Part shown: positions 1-6,391 of the stretch, in pieces
Position numbering within the stretch: position 1 is the stretch's first letter
Layout: each line of letters starts with the position of its first letter
NCBI GenBank assembly: GCA_031272305.1
Contig: JAISUA010000238.1
Span: 1 to 9,210, forward strand
Length of the DNA stretch: 9,210 nucleotides
From: Clostridioides sp.
GTDB lineage: Bacteria > Bacillota > Clostridia > Peptostreptococcales > Peptostreptococcaceae
Direction of reading: 5' to 3'
Program-made: the position numbers and the translations under genes
Notes under the pieces: generated by a model
What the model saw: the letters and a program-made list of their open reading frames with translations, nothing else
Told to the model about the DNA's origin: nothing
Database searches by the model: none

Positions 1-2
1 CA

Positions 3-671
3 AGTGCAATTATCGTTGCAGCAGGAAGTGGCAAACGAATGAATCTAGATATCAACAAACAGTTTATAAAACTTCAAGGAAAAGAAATCATAGCAATTAC
101 TATTTCTAAGTTTTATAACAATCCAGATATTTCAGAGATAATCGTATGCATCAAAGAAGAAGAAAAAGATATATTTGATTCTATATTTAAAAAATATAAT
201 TTCAAAAATATAAAAATAGCTTTTGGTGGAAAAGAACGACAAGACACAATAAACAACGGTCTAAATTTACTTGATAAAAATAGTGAAATCGTACTCATAC
301 ACGATGGAGCAAGACCTTTTGTAAGTGAAAAAATAATAAAGGATACTATCCTTAGCTGTATGGAAAATAAAGCAGTCATCGTAGCTGTTCCTGTAAAAGA
401 TACTATCAAAATTGTACAGAATGGAGAAATTCAAATCACTCCAAATAGAGCAAACATTTGGGCTGCACAAACTCCTCAAGTATTTCAAAAAGAAATTATA
501 ACAAATGCTTACAAAAAAGCTTACAACGATAATTTTTATGGCACAGATGATTCCTCTTTAGTCGAGAGAATAGGATATAAAGTTAAGATTGTTTCTGGAA
601 ACTATGACAATATAAAAATAACAAGCCCAGAAGATTTAAGCATAGCAGAAAGCATATTAAACAGAATATAA
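3..671 (+). CDS. ispD: 2-C-methyl-D-erythritol 4-phosphate cytidylyltransferase (5' partial)
   Basis: IspD joins CTP and MEP to give CDP-methylerythritol, the third step of the non-mevalonate isoprenoid pathway, in the cytosol. The reading frame is open to the left edge. The nucleotide-binding motif AAGSGKRM is encoded at 18-41, so the ATG at 39 is internal and only a few N-terminal codons are missing. Further family marks in order are GGKERQDT, the LIHDGARPF motif, PVKDTIK, WAAQTPQVF, GTDDSSLVE and a C-terminal NIKITSPEDL that carries the conserved lysine of the active site. About 223 residues are present, close to the usual 225-235. ispF follows 95 bp downstream on the same strand, the common bacterial pairing. 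Family identity is secure; only the start is unseen. Confidence 0.96.
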   Translation, partial: SAIIVAAGSGKRMNLDINKQFIKLQGKEIIAITISKFYNNPDISEIIVCIKEEEKDIFDSIFKKYNFKNIKIAFGGKERQDTINNGLNLLDKNSEIVLIHDGARPFVSEKIIKDTILSCMENKAVIVAVPVKDTIKIVQNGEIQITPNRANIWAAQTPQVFQKEIITNAYKKAYNDNFYGTDDSSLVERIGYKVKIVSGNYDNIKITSPEDLSIAESILNRI

Positions 672-695
672 ATATGAATTTTTAAGATAAATTAA

Positions 696-736
696 ATGAT
701 AACAGCGTTGCTTACTAAATGAAAATTTGTTATCAT
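696..736. repeat. 9-bp inverted repeat overlapping the putative ispF promoter
   Basis: ATGATAACA (696-704) and TGTTATCAT (728-736) are perfect reverse complements separated by 23 bp. The right arm coincides with the proposed -10 box of ispF. No T-run follows, so it is not a terminator for ispD. It could be a regulator site or chance in AT-rich DNA. Confidence 0.4.
708..736 (+). promoter_or_regulatory. Putative ispF promoter
   Basis: TTGCTT (708-713) and TATCAT (731-736) are separated by 17 bp, a sigma-A-like spacing, about 30 bp upstream of the ispF start. If real, ispF has its own promoter in addition to readthrough from ispD, as no terminator is seen between the two. Both boxes depart from consensus, so the call is tentative. 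Confidence 0.35.
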
Positions 737-766
737 ATCTAATATTATAAAAAAGTAGGTGACTAT

Positions 767-1240
767 ATGAGAATTGGAACAGGTTACGACGTTCATAGAT
801 TAGTAGAAGGAAGAAAATTAATCATAGGTGGTGTAGATATTCCTCATGTAAAAGGTCTACTTGGTCATTCTGATGCAGATGTTCTCACTCATGCAATTAT
901 GGACGCAATTTTGGGTGCATTAGCACTAGGAGATATAGGCAAACACTTCCCTGATACAGATGAAAACTTCAGTGGAGCTGATAGCATACAATTGCTATCT
1001 CATGTAAATAATCTAATATCTAAAAAAGGCTATAAAATTGCCAATATCGATTCCACAATAATTGCCCAAAGACCGAAAATATCTCCATATATAGAATCTA
1101 TGAGAAAAATAATAGCTAAAACCTTAGATACAGACATAGAAAATATAAGTGTAAAAGCAACAACAGAAGAAAAGCTCGGTTTCACGGGAAATGAAGAAGG
1201 AATATCAGCTCAAAGTGTATGTCTTCTTGTAAAAAAATAA
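767..1240 (+). CDS. ispF: 2-C-methyl-D-erythritol 2,4-cyclodiphosphate synthase
   Basis: IspF cyclises CDP-methylerythritol 2-phosphate to MEcPP with loss of CMP, two steps after IspD in the MEP pathway; the family is a homotrimer. The 157-aa product has the family's normal length. It carries the zinc ligands Asp8, His10 and His42 in GTGYDVHRL and in the HSDADVLTHAIMDA segment, then the conserved DIGKHFPDTD stretch and the C-terminal KATTEEKLGFTG motif near residues 129-140 that contacts the cytidine nucleotide. The ATG follows an AGTAGGTGA ribosome site at normal spacing. The gene lies 95 bp after ispD, possibly with its own promoter, and is closed by a strong terminator 18 bp after the stop. 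All expected active-site residues are present. Confidence 0.98.
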   Translation: MRIGTGYDVHRLVEGRKLIIGGVDIPHVKGLLGHSDADVLTHAIMDAILGALALGDIGKHFPDTDENFSGADSIQLLSHVNNLISKKGYKIANIDSTIIAQRPKISPYIESMRKIIAKTLDTDIENISVKATTEEKLGFTGNEEGISAQSVCLLVKK

Positions 1241-1257
1241 TTTTTAAATAGAAAATG

Positions 1258-1298
1258 AAAACTCTCTGTATTCAAATTATAGAGAGTTTTTATTTTTT
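1258..1298 (+). terminator. Rho-independent terminator of ispDF
   Basis: AAAACTCTCT (1258-1267) pairs with AGAGAGTTTT (1281-1290), and three more pairs including a G-U extend the stem inward to a 7-nt loop. A T-rich tail runs to 1298. It ends the ispD-ispF transcript. Confidence 0.88.
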
Positions 1299-1364
1299 AA
1301 TGAATCAGTTTTTATTTTTCAATGAGCCAATTTCTATTTTTCAACGAGCTAGTTTTTATTTTTA
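1299..1364. repeat. Three tandem 22-bp units after the ispF terminator
   Basis: Units begin at 1299, 1321 and 1343. Each has the form AAtGAgcnag followed by TTTTTATTTTT and one more base, with a few substitutions between copies. The terminator's 3' arm and T-tail just upstream (GAGTTTTTATTTTTT) match the same pattern. The array therefore looks like slippage-type amplification of the terminator tail. No coding capacity is evident. Confidence 0.8.
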
Positions 1365-1487
1365 TATAAAATATAACTTATCTTTGATTATATTCTTTAT
1401 ATCTACATAAATTTCCTGATAAATACAAAAAAACTATTTTTACGACTGTTACTATAGATAAAAACAATAATTTAGACATGTTTTTTC

Positions 1488-1496
1488 TGATATAAT
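1488..1496 (+). promoter_or_regulatory. Extended -10 promoter of the met operon
   Basis: TGATATAAT is a perfect extended -10 element (TGnTATAAT). No good -35 lies 17 bp upstream, which extended -10 promoters can tolerate. The predicted transcript starts near 1503, leaving a leader of about 45 nt before metQ. That is too short for a SAM riboswitch or T-box, and none is recognisable. A second candidate, TTGACA at 1502-1507, has only a poor -10 partner close to the ribosome site. Confidence 0.5.
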
Positions 1497-1547
1497 TATT
1501 TTTGACATACTATTTTTGAAATTAAATAAATTCAGGAGGAAATTTAA

Positions 1548-2387
1548 ATGTTTAAAAAATTATCAAAATTATTAGTAGTTACGTTGATTTTAATTCTAGG
1601 CGTAACTGGTTGTAGCTCATCAAAACAATCAAGTAATAGCACTGACGATGAAAAGAAAGACACTATTAAAATTGGTGTTGCAGGCTCATTCCAAGAATAT
1701 ACTGAGTCACTTAAAAAAGATTTAGAAGACAAAGGATATAAAGTTGAAATAACATTCTTCGACGACAGTATCCAACCTAACAATGCTTTATTGGAAGATA
1801 GCATTGATATAAACTTTTATCAACACAAACCATTTTTGGACAACTTCAATAAAGAAAATGGAACTGATTTAGAAATGTTATCACCTCAAATATTATCTCT
1901 TAACTTTGGTATTTACTCAAATAAATACGATAGTATAGATAAGATCCCTGATGGAGCAACTATAGCTGTTGCAACTGATAATACAAATAGAGATAGAAGC
2001 CTTACTCTATTAAGAGATCTTGGATTTATCACTCTTAAGGAAAAAGAAAAAGACACAGATTTATACAATCTAATGCATATAGATAAAAATCTTAAAAATA
2101 TTAAAATTAAAGAAGTTGACTTATATCAACTTATGAAAAGTTTAGATGATGTTGATGCTACTTGCATAAATTCAATCATGCTTGCAAAAGCAGGAGACGA
2201 TCCTAGAAGAGCACTTGCTTTCAGTAAAGATTCAGCTGATTTCCCTATAGGTTTAGTTGTTAAGAAAGAAAACAAAGATAAAAAACGGGTACAAGATGTG
2301 TTAGACGTATATACAACTAAAAATAGTGCAGATTTACAAGAAAAATTATTCAAAGGTTCAGTATCTCCACTATTTGATGTCAAATAA
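1548..2387 (+). CDS. metQ: Methionine ABC transporter substrate-binding lipoprotein MetQ (NlpA family)
   Basis: This is the extracellular receptor of the methionine importer, lipid-anchored outside the membrane, passing D/L-methionine to MetI-MetN. Residues 1-22 form a lipoprotein signal: basic start, hydrophobic core, lipobox VTGC with the lipidated Cys22, then a Ser/Lys-rich linker. The mature part has NlpA/MetQ marks: IKIGVAGSF at the first strand, NFYQHKPFLDNFN, the AVATDNTNRDRSLTLLRDLGFI segment, and DDPRRALAFS near the C-terminus. The length of 279 aa is normal. AGGAGG lies about 8 bp before the ATG. metN begins 27 bp after its stop, so the two are co-transcribed. Specificity for methionine is inferred from family and from the metN and metI neighbours. 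Confidence 0.95.
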   Translation: MFKKLSKLLVVTLILILGVTGCSSSKQSSNSTDDEKKDTIKIGVAGSFQEYTESLKKDLEDKGYKVEITFFDDSIQPNNALLEDSIDINFYQHKPFLDNFNKENGTDLEMLSPQILSLNFGIYSNKYDSIDKIPDGATIAVATDNTNRDRSLTLLRDLGFITLKEKEKDTDLYNLMHIDKNLKNIKIKEVDLYQLMKSLDDVDATCINSIMLAKAGDDPRRALAFSKDSADFPIGLVVKKENKDKKRVQDVLDVYTTKNSADLQEKLFKGSVSPLFDVK

Positions 2388-2414
2388 TCAATAAAACTTA
2401 TTTAGGTGATTCAA

Positions 2415-3374
2415 ATGATAAAAATAAAAAATTTGAAAAAGACTTATGGAGATTTAGAGGTTCTATCTGATGTCAGTTTAGAAATAAAAAAAGGTGAAAT
2501 TTATGGATTAGTCGGAAGAAGTGGCGAAGGCAAATCTACATTATTGAGATGTATAAACGGACTTGTTCATTACGATAGTGGAAGTTTGACAGTAGACGGC
2601 GAAGAATTAAAATTAATATCAGAGAAAGATATAAGAAGTTTTAGAAAAAATATAGGAATGATTTTTCAACAATTTGCCTTGCTTGAAAGAAAGAGCGTAT
2701 ATGAAAATATCGCTCTTCCTTTGAGAGCTTGGAAATATGATAAAAATTACATCGATAAAAGAGTTAAAGAGCTTCTTGATTTAGTAGGAATACTTGACAA
2801 AGCTGACCAAAAACCGAAAAATCTTTCTGGTGGACAAAAGCAACGTGTTGGAATTGCACGTGCACTCTCAATGAATCCAAAAATACTTCTATGTGATGAA
2901 GCAACATCTGCATTAGATCCAAAAACAACTAAAGATATTTTAAAATTATTAAAAAATATCAATAAAACTTTAGGTCTTACTATGGTAGTTGTAACTCATG
3001 AGATGTCTGTTGTGAAAGACATCTGTGATAGAGTTTCTGTTTTGAGCAAAGGCAAAATTGCAGTGACAGATACAGTTGAAAATCTTTTTTTGAAACAACA
3101 CAAATATCTTGAAGATCTTATTGGAGAAGAAGACCTTTATCTACCTGATGATGGTAAAAATATTAAAGTAATTCTTCCTAGTTGTAAAGCATCTAGTACT
3201 ATAATATCTTCTATAGCAAAATCTCTCTCCGTAGAATTCAAGATAGTCGATGCAGATATAAATAAATATCAAAGTTCTCTCATGGGAACAATGGTATTGA
3301 ACGTCAAAGATAAAGACTTGAGTCGAATAGAATCTTTCTTACGAGAAAATGATATAGAATTTGTATCATTATAA
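2415..3374 (+). CDS. metN: Methionine ABC transporter ATP-binding protein MetN
   Basis: This ATPase drives methionine uptake from the cytoplasmic face. The 319-aa product has Walker A GRSGEGKST (34-42), a Q-loop in IFQQF, signature LSGGQ (137-141), Walker B ILLCDE with catalytic Glu162, and H-loop His195 in VVTHEM. From about residue 240 it has the C-terminal ACT-like NIL domain, which in characterised MetN proteins binds cytoplasmic methionine and shuts transport off. I chose ATG 2415 over an in-frame GTG at 2406 because AGGTGA (2404-2409) is correctly spaced for the ATG and overlaps the GTG. metQ precedes closely. metI follows after an unusual 149-bp gap. Confidence 0.95.
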   Translation: MIKIKNLKKTYGDLEVLSDVSLEIKKGEIYGLVGRSGEGKSTLLRCINGLVHYDSGSLTVDGEELKLISEKDIRSFRKNIGMIFQQFALLERKSVYENIALPLRAWKYDKNYIDKRVKELLDLVGILDKADQKPKNLSGGQKQRVGIARALSMNPKILLCDEATSALDPKTTKDILKLLKNINKTLGLTMVVVTHEMSVVKDICDRVSVLSKGKIAVTDTVENLFLKQHKYLEDLIGEEDLYLPDDGKNIKVILPSCKASSTIISSIAKSLSVEFKIVDADINKYQSSLMGTMVLNVKDKDLSRIESFLRENDIEFVSL

Positions 3375-3407
3375 AAATATATCGATTTTATATCATTATG
3401 AAAATAT
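3364..3407. repeat. 17-bp direct repeat at the metN 3' end
   Basis: The 17 bp at 3364-3380, which include the metN stop codon, recur at 3391-3407 with one substitution, at a 27-bp offset. This looks like a small local duplication of the gene end and helps to explain the long metN-metI spacer. The rest of the spacer has only a weak 5-bp GGAGT/ACTCC hairpin (3413-3440). Confidence 0.6.
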
Positions 3408-3523
3408 TATATGGAGTTAAATACAGATTTTTTATACTCCGATTTTATTTTGAACTATGATAAGTCTTGTAAAATGAAATGACATAAATAATTTGAAAAT
3501 CCATTCTGAAAGGATGTGTCTAT

Positions 3524-4186
3524 GTGAAATTTACATTCGGTGACTACTTAATAAATGTTATATTACCTGCTTTTACATCTACACTTAGAATGTTGTTTTT
3601 CTCAGTATTACTTGGAACTATTATTGGATTTTTTATTGCAATAATTTTATTTATAACTGCTAAAGATAGCTTGAAACCAAATAAATTTATATACAATATA
3701 ATCGATTTTATCGTGAATACCATAAGATCATTTCCATTTATTATTTTGATGGTTGCTTCTATACCTCTTACACGAAGTATTGTTGGAACATCTTTGGGAG
3801 AAAAAGCTGCAATTGTCCCTCTAACTATAGCGGCTGCACCTTTTATCGCAAGAGTGATATACAACAGTATGAATGAAGTCGATTACAGTTTGATAGAATC
3901 TGGCAAAGCATTTGGATTGTCTGATTTGCAAATTATTTTCAGCGTTGTTCTTACTGAATCTATGCCATCTATAGTGTCTGGACTAGTGCTAGCTATAATC
4001 ACTATTCTAGGAGCTACTGCAATGGCTGGAATGGTAGGTGCAGGAGGACTTGGATCTGTTGCAATGATCTATGGATATCAAAATTTCAATGATACAATTA
4101 TGTATGGAATCGTAGCTATACTTATCGTTATTGTGCAAGTTATACAGTGGGCTGGGAATATTATATATAAGAAAATGAATGCTTAA
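3524..4186 (+). CDS. metI: Methionine ABC transporter permease MetI
   Basis: This is the membrane channel subunit, which works as a dimer with MetN and receives substrate from MetQ. The 220-aa product matches the family length of about 217. It has roughly five hydrophobic segments, the first near residues 13-42 and the last near 192-212. The cytoplasmic EAA-type coupling loop is visible around residues 121-150 (SLIESGKAFGLSDLQII, then LTESMP), followed by the conserved AMAGMVGAGGLG segment. The start is GTG at 3524, preceded by AAAGGATG. An ATG two bases earlier reads straight into TGA, so GTG is the only sensible start. A weak start and a 149-bp gap from metN may lower its expression relative to metN; that is inference. 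Confidence 0.94.
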   Translation: MKFTFGDYLINVILPAFTSTLRMLFFSVLLGTIIGFFIAIILFITAKDSLKPNKFIYNIIDFIVNTIRSFPFIILMVASIPLTRSIVGTSLGEKAAIVPLTIAAAPFIARVIYNSMNEVDYSLIESGKAFGLSDLQIIFSVVLTESMPSIVSGLVLAIITILGATAMAGMVGAGGLGSVAMIYGYQNFNDTIMYGIVAILIVIVQVIQWAGNIIYKKMNA

Positions 4187-4268
4187 AGATAGCAAAACTA
4201 ACAACGAAAGTTCTTGGATATTATACAAACTTTTTTAGATATGTGTATATTAAATAATTAATAATTAG

Positions 4269-4327
4269 AATACTGACCTTCTATCGCTAGGTATACAAAA
4301 TCTAACAATAAGAGGTCAGTATTTTTT
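4269..4327 (+). terminator. Terminator of the met operon with a 33-nt loop
   Basis: AATACTGACCT (4269-4279) and AGGTCAGTATT (4313-4323) form a perfect 11-bp stem, followed by six T residues (4322-4327). The 33-nt loop is much longer than usual and has no strong internal stem. The position about 80 bp after metI fits operon termination. Confidence 0.75.
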
Positions 4328-4371
4328 ATAATAATATAACTATATTCCTATATTATTATACTATCATCTAA

Positions 4372-4769
4372 CTATTTTTTTAAAATGATTATTTCGTTTT
4401 TCATTAAATACGAGAAAAATTTTACATATTGAATTAAACGTAAAGCAACTAATATAGGAGCTATAATTATTGCAGCTATAGATACTTCACCTGTAATAAA
4501 ACAATATATTGCTATAATAGATGAAAAAATTATATTATTTTTTTCGTTTTTATAAAAGAATCTTTTCTGTAAGAAAATAAGTTTTTCAGTATCAAGTATT
4601 ATACATTTTCTATATATATATACAACAAATATTCTGTATTATCAAATATATTATGTTTATAATTAATAATACTAAAAATACTTTTTATGATAATTATAGT
4701 AAGACTTATTGTAAGTTGAAATAAAATCAAGGTAATAAGTCTTGATATTCGAACATAAATTTTCGTTTT
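4372..4769 (-). pseudogene. Decayed membrane-protein gene, frameshifted at a TA repeat
   Basis: Two overlapping minus-strand frames together read as one small membrane protein. The upstream frame (4769 down to 4599) encodes hydrophobic LITLILFQLTISLTIIII and more. The downstream frame (4638 down to the TAG at 4374-4372) encodes KLIFLQKRFFYKNEKN, then a strongly hydrophobic stretch containing AIYCFITGEVSIAAIII and LVALRLIQYVKFF, and a Lys-rich tail. The frames overlap across a (TA)6 run on the plus strand at 4611-4622, so a slippage frameshift explains the break. No ATG opens the upstream frame; the only start-like codon is a TTG at 4730 without a ribosome site. I do not recognise the family. 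Amino-acid patterning rather than a family motif supports it, so confidence is modest. Confidence 0.4.
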
Positions 4770-4781
4770 TCAACGAAAATT
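4758..4781 (-). terminator. Hairpin at the 3' end of the DUF1906 remnant
   Basis: AATTTTCGTT (4758-4767) and AACGAAAATT (4772-4781) form a perfect 10-bp stem. Read on the minus strand the loop is GAAA, a stable GNRA tetraloop. It starts at the stop codon of the minus-strand remnant. The T-run after it is poor on both strands, so termination strength is uncertain. Confidence 0.5.
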
Positions 4782-5467
4782 CAGTTCTCATAATAAGTCA
4801 CACTTACATACAGATTCTGAGTAACATTTGTATATTTCTCTTTTACATTCTCAAATATCTCAGCTCTAATACCATACTTCTGTCTCTTCTCATCAAACAC
4901 TATCCCAACTTTTATATTTCCGTATTTGACCAAAGCACCAGTATACTTTAAGAAATTATTTGCATCAGTAACAAAATCCATTCCCTCAGGACGTCCACTA
5001 AATAATGCAGAACTTATGGTATTTAGTATATCCGGAGGAGTGCATACTCCGTCGTCTATAGATTTACTAAAAAGAACTTTTATATTTACAAATGCATCGA
5101 AATCCACTGAAAAATATATTGTTGTATTATTTTTAAATCCAAGATCTAAAGCTGTATTTATAGCTTCAATTGCATCATTTTTACCTTGAGAACATTTGAA
5201 ATAAGATGCTTTATTTCCTGTTGTTTGATAGATAGGAAACACTCTTAATCCCTCAGAAAAAATAATATCTAATTCTTCAGGTGTCATATTTTTATCAAGT
5301 CCACCCTCAACTTTAGTAAGATATCTTCCAACATATTTGTAACCGTTATTTTTAAGAGTTCTGGCTTTGTCAGCATCTATCCTTGTAACACAGTCACAAG
5401 CACTGCATTTTCTTGTTTTATCACCACAGCTTATAACACTATTTCTGTTTGAAGAGCTCGTATCAAT
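4781..5467 (-). pseudogene. Truncated DUF1906 (Rv2525c-like glycosidase-like) protein
   Basis: The open frame contains SACDCVTRIDADKARTL, NNGYKYVGRYLTKVEGG, LDKNMTPEEL, RVFPIYQTTGN, an AIEAINTALDLGF helix and TIYFSVDFDA. This is the first half of the DUF1906 glycoside-hydrolase-like fold found in Firmicute cell-wall lysins, often behind peptidoglycan-binding domains. An ATG at 5287 exists, but the conserved domain starts about 45 codons earlier and no ATG, GTG or TTG lies in frame upstream. The frame simply ends at the inverted repeat (5468), so the N-terminus has been lost. After SVDFDA the last ~105 residues do not follow the family, lacking its usual GIYG-type strand, and end in LYVSVTYYEN. 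That suggests an internal deletion or fusion to an unrelated tail. It is probably non-functional. The domain call is firm; the origin of the tail is unknown. Confidence 0.75.
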
Positions 5468-5552
5468 TCATTGACATTCTTAGAATATAAGAATTATAAT
5501 ATATACAAATATATTTATTAAATCCAAAGGGGGATTATTTTGTATGAAAAAA
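5468..5552 (+). repeat. Left copy of an 85-bp inverted repeat (promoter, leader and first codons)
   Basis: These 85 bp match the reverse complement of 8641-8725 with a single substitution (A at 5502 versus G). The repeat covers a promoter, an AT-rich leader, the AAAGGGGGA ribosome site and ATGAAAAAA of a lipoprotein gene. Similarity fades inside the coding region and stops abruptly at the outer edge, where the DUF1906 frame is cut. Confidence 0.95.
5471..5500 (+). promoter_or_regulatory. Consensus promoter with spacer dyad (WG lipoprotein gene)
   Basis: TTGACA (5471-5476) and TATAAT (5495-5500) are both perfect sigma-A boxes with an 18-bp spacer. Inside is a perfect 7-bp dyad with a 5-bp centre: ATTCTTA (5476-5482), GAATA, TAAGAAT (5488-5494). 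A strong promoter with a symmetrical site filling its spacer is the classic layout for repression by a dimeric regulator. The regulator is not in the window. Transcription would start near 5507, giving a leader of about 37 nt. Confidence 0.8.
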
Positions 5553-5573
5553 TTATCTAGACGATTAATATTA

Positions 5574-5581
5574 TTTTTTTT
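5574..5581 (+). other. Poly-T tract (8 T) that shifts the WG lipoprotein frame
   Basis: Eight T residues lie inside the signal-peptide codons. Nine would join the ATG frame to the WG-repeat frame; eight lead to TAA at 5583. A homopolymer just after the start codon is the usual layout of slipped-strand phase variation, but decay or a sequencing error gives the same picture. Confidence 0.65.
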
Positions 5582-5692
5582 GTAACAAGTTTATTATTTC
5601 TTACAGATTGTCAAAATAGTTCTAATGCTTCAAACAAAGTTACTAACAATTCTCTTGCCGATGGAGATGTTTTTATAGTATGTAAGAACTCA

Positions 5693-6316
5693 TTGGAGCC
5701 AGATACATTGCTAGACAAAAATAAAAATATACTTATTGATGGTTATAAAAAAGATATTATTTTAATTAAAAATAGAGAAGGTGTCATAGTATATGAAGCG
5801 AATGTTATTGATGATAAAAATAATGCTACATCAAAATATGGTTATATTGACTACAATGGAAACTACATAACAGAACCAATATTTGAAACAGCAGAAACTT
5901 TTAATGAGGGTCTCGCTCTTGTTAGTCAAAATAAAAAATATGGATACATAGATAAAACAGGCGAATATACAATAGAACCTAAGTTTGAAGAAGCAAATAA
6001 TTTTAATGAAGATGTCGCTGTAATTAAGGAAAACGGAAAGTATGGTTATATAGATAAAAAGGGAAATTACATCATAAAACCTAAGTTTGAAGAAGCAAAT
6101 AATTTTAATGAAGATATTGCTGTAGTCAAAGAAAACGGAAAGTATGGTTATATAGATAAAAAAGGAAATTACATCGTGAAACCTAAGTATGATTTTGCAA
6201 ATTCATTCCATGAAGGAATGGCTTGTATAGGAGTTGACACAGGTCAAGGATACTATACAGATTCAGAAGACTATTCTCTAATTTGTGATAAAAAAATAAA
6301 AATAAAAAAATTTTGA
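5693..6316 (+). CDS. WG-repeat fragment 1 (repeats 1-4)
   Basis: This is the longest open stretch of the broken gene read from a possible TTG start at 5693; the frame is open from 5561. It encodes a 207-aa piece without a signal peptide. Four WG units are clear: SKYGYIDYNGNYI, KKYGYIDKTGEYT, GKYGYIDKKGNYII and GKYGYIDKKGNYIV, each followed by a PKF/PIF strand and an ANNFNED-like turn, about 34 residues per unit. It ends at the TGA that interrupts repeat 5. No ribosome site precedes the TTG, so independent translation is doubtful; I regard it as part of the gene starting at 5544. Confidence 0.5.
   Translation: MEPDTLLDKNKNILIDGYKKDIILIKNREGVIVYEANVIDDKNNATSKYGYIDYNGNYITEPIFETAETFNEGLALVSQNKKYGYIDKTGEYTIEPKFEEANNFNEDVAVIKENGKYGYIDKKGNYIIKPKFEEANNFNEDIAVVKENGKYGYIDKKGNYIVKPKYDFANSFHEGMACIGVDTGQGYYTDSEDYSLICDKKIKIKKF
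5981..6184 (+). repeat. Two near-identical 102-bp tandem repeats within the WG array
   Basis: Copies at 5981-6082 and 6083-6184 differ at only a handful of positions and encode one 34-residue WG unit each. Neighbouring units are recognisable only at the protein level, so this duplication is recent or kept alike by recombination. In-frame gain or loss of units would be expected here. Confidence 0.9.
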
Positions 6317-6391
6317 TATATTGATACAAAAGGAAATGAGGTCATAAAACCTAAATTCAAACTACCATCTAATTTTAGTGAAAGTTTAGCT

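Noticed and set aside
1365..1547. SAM riboswitch or T-box ahead of the methionine transporter
   Set aside because: None of the conserved S-box or T-box sequence blocks is present, and the predicted leader is only about 45 nt.
4329..4358. 10-bp A/T-only hairpin (TAATAATATA with TATATTATTA) as a minus-strand terminator
   Set aside because: It contains no G or C pair and lies in simple AT-rich DNA; it is too weak to call.
4742..5189. Plus-strand frames at 4742-4951 and 4926-5189 as genes
   Set aside because: They lie antisense to the DUF1906 remnant, lack ribosome sites and show no family pattern.
4781..5287. ATG 5287 as the true start of the DUF1906 protein
   Set aside because: The conserved domain begins about 45 codons upstream in the same open frame, so the ATG is internal.
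5981..6184. CRISPR array
   Set aside because: The repeats are contiguous 102-bp coding units without spacers and translate into WG repeats.
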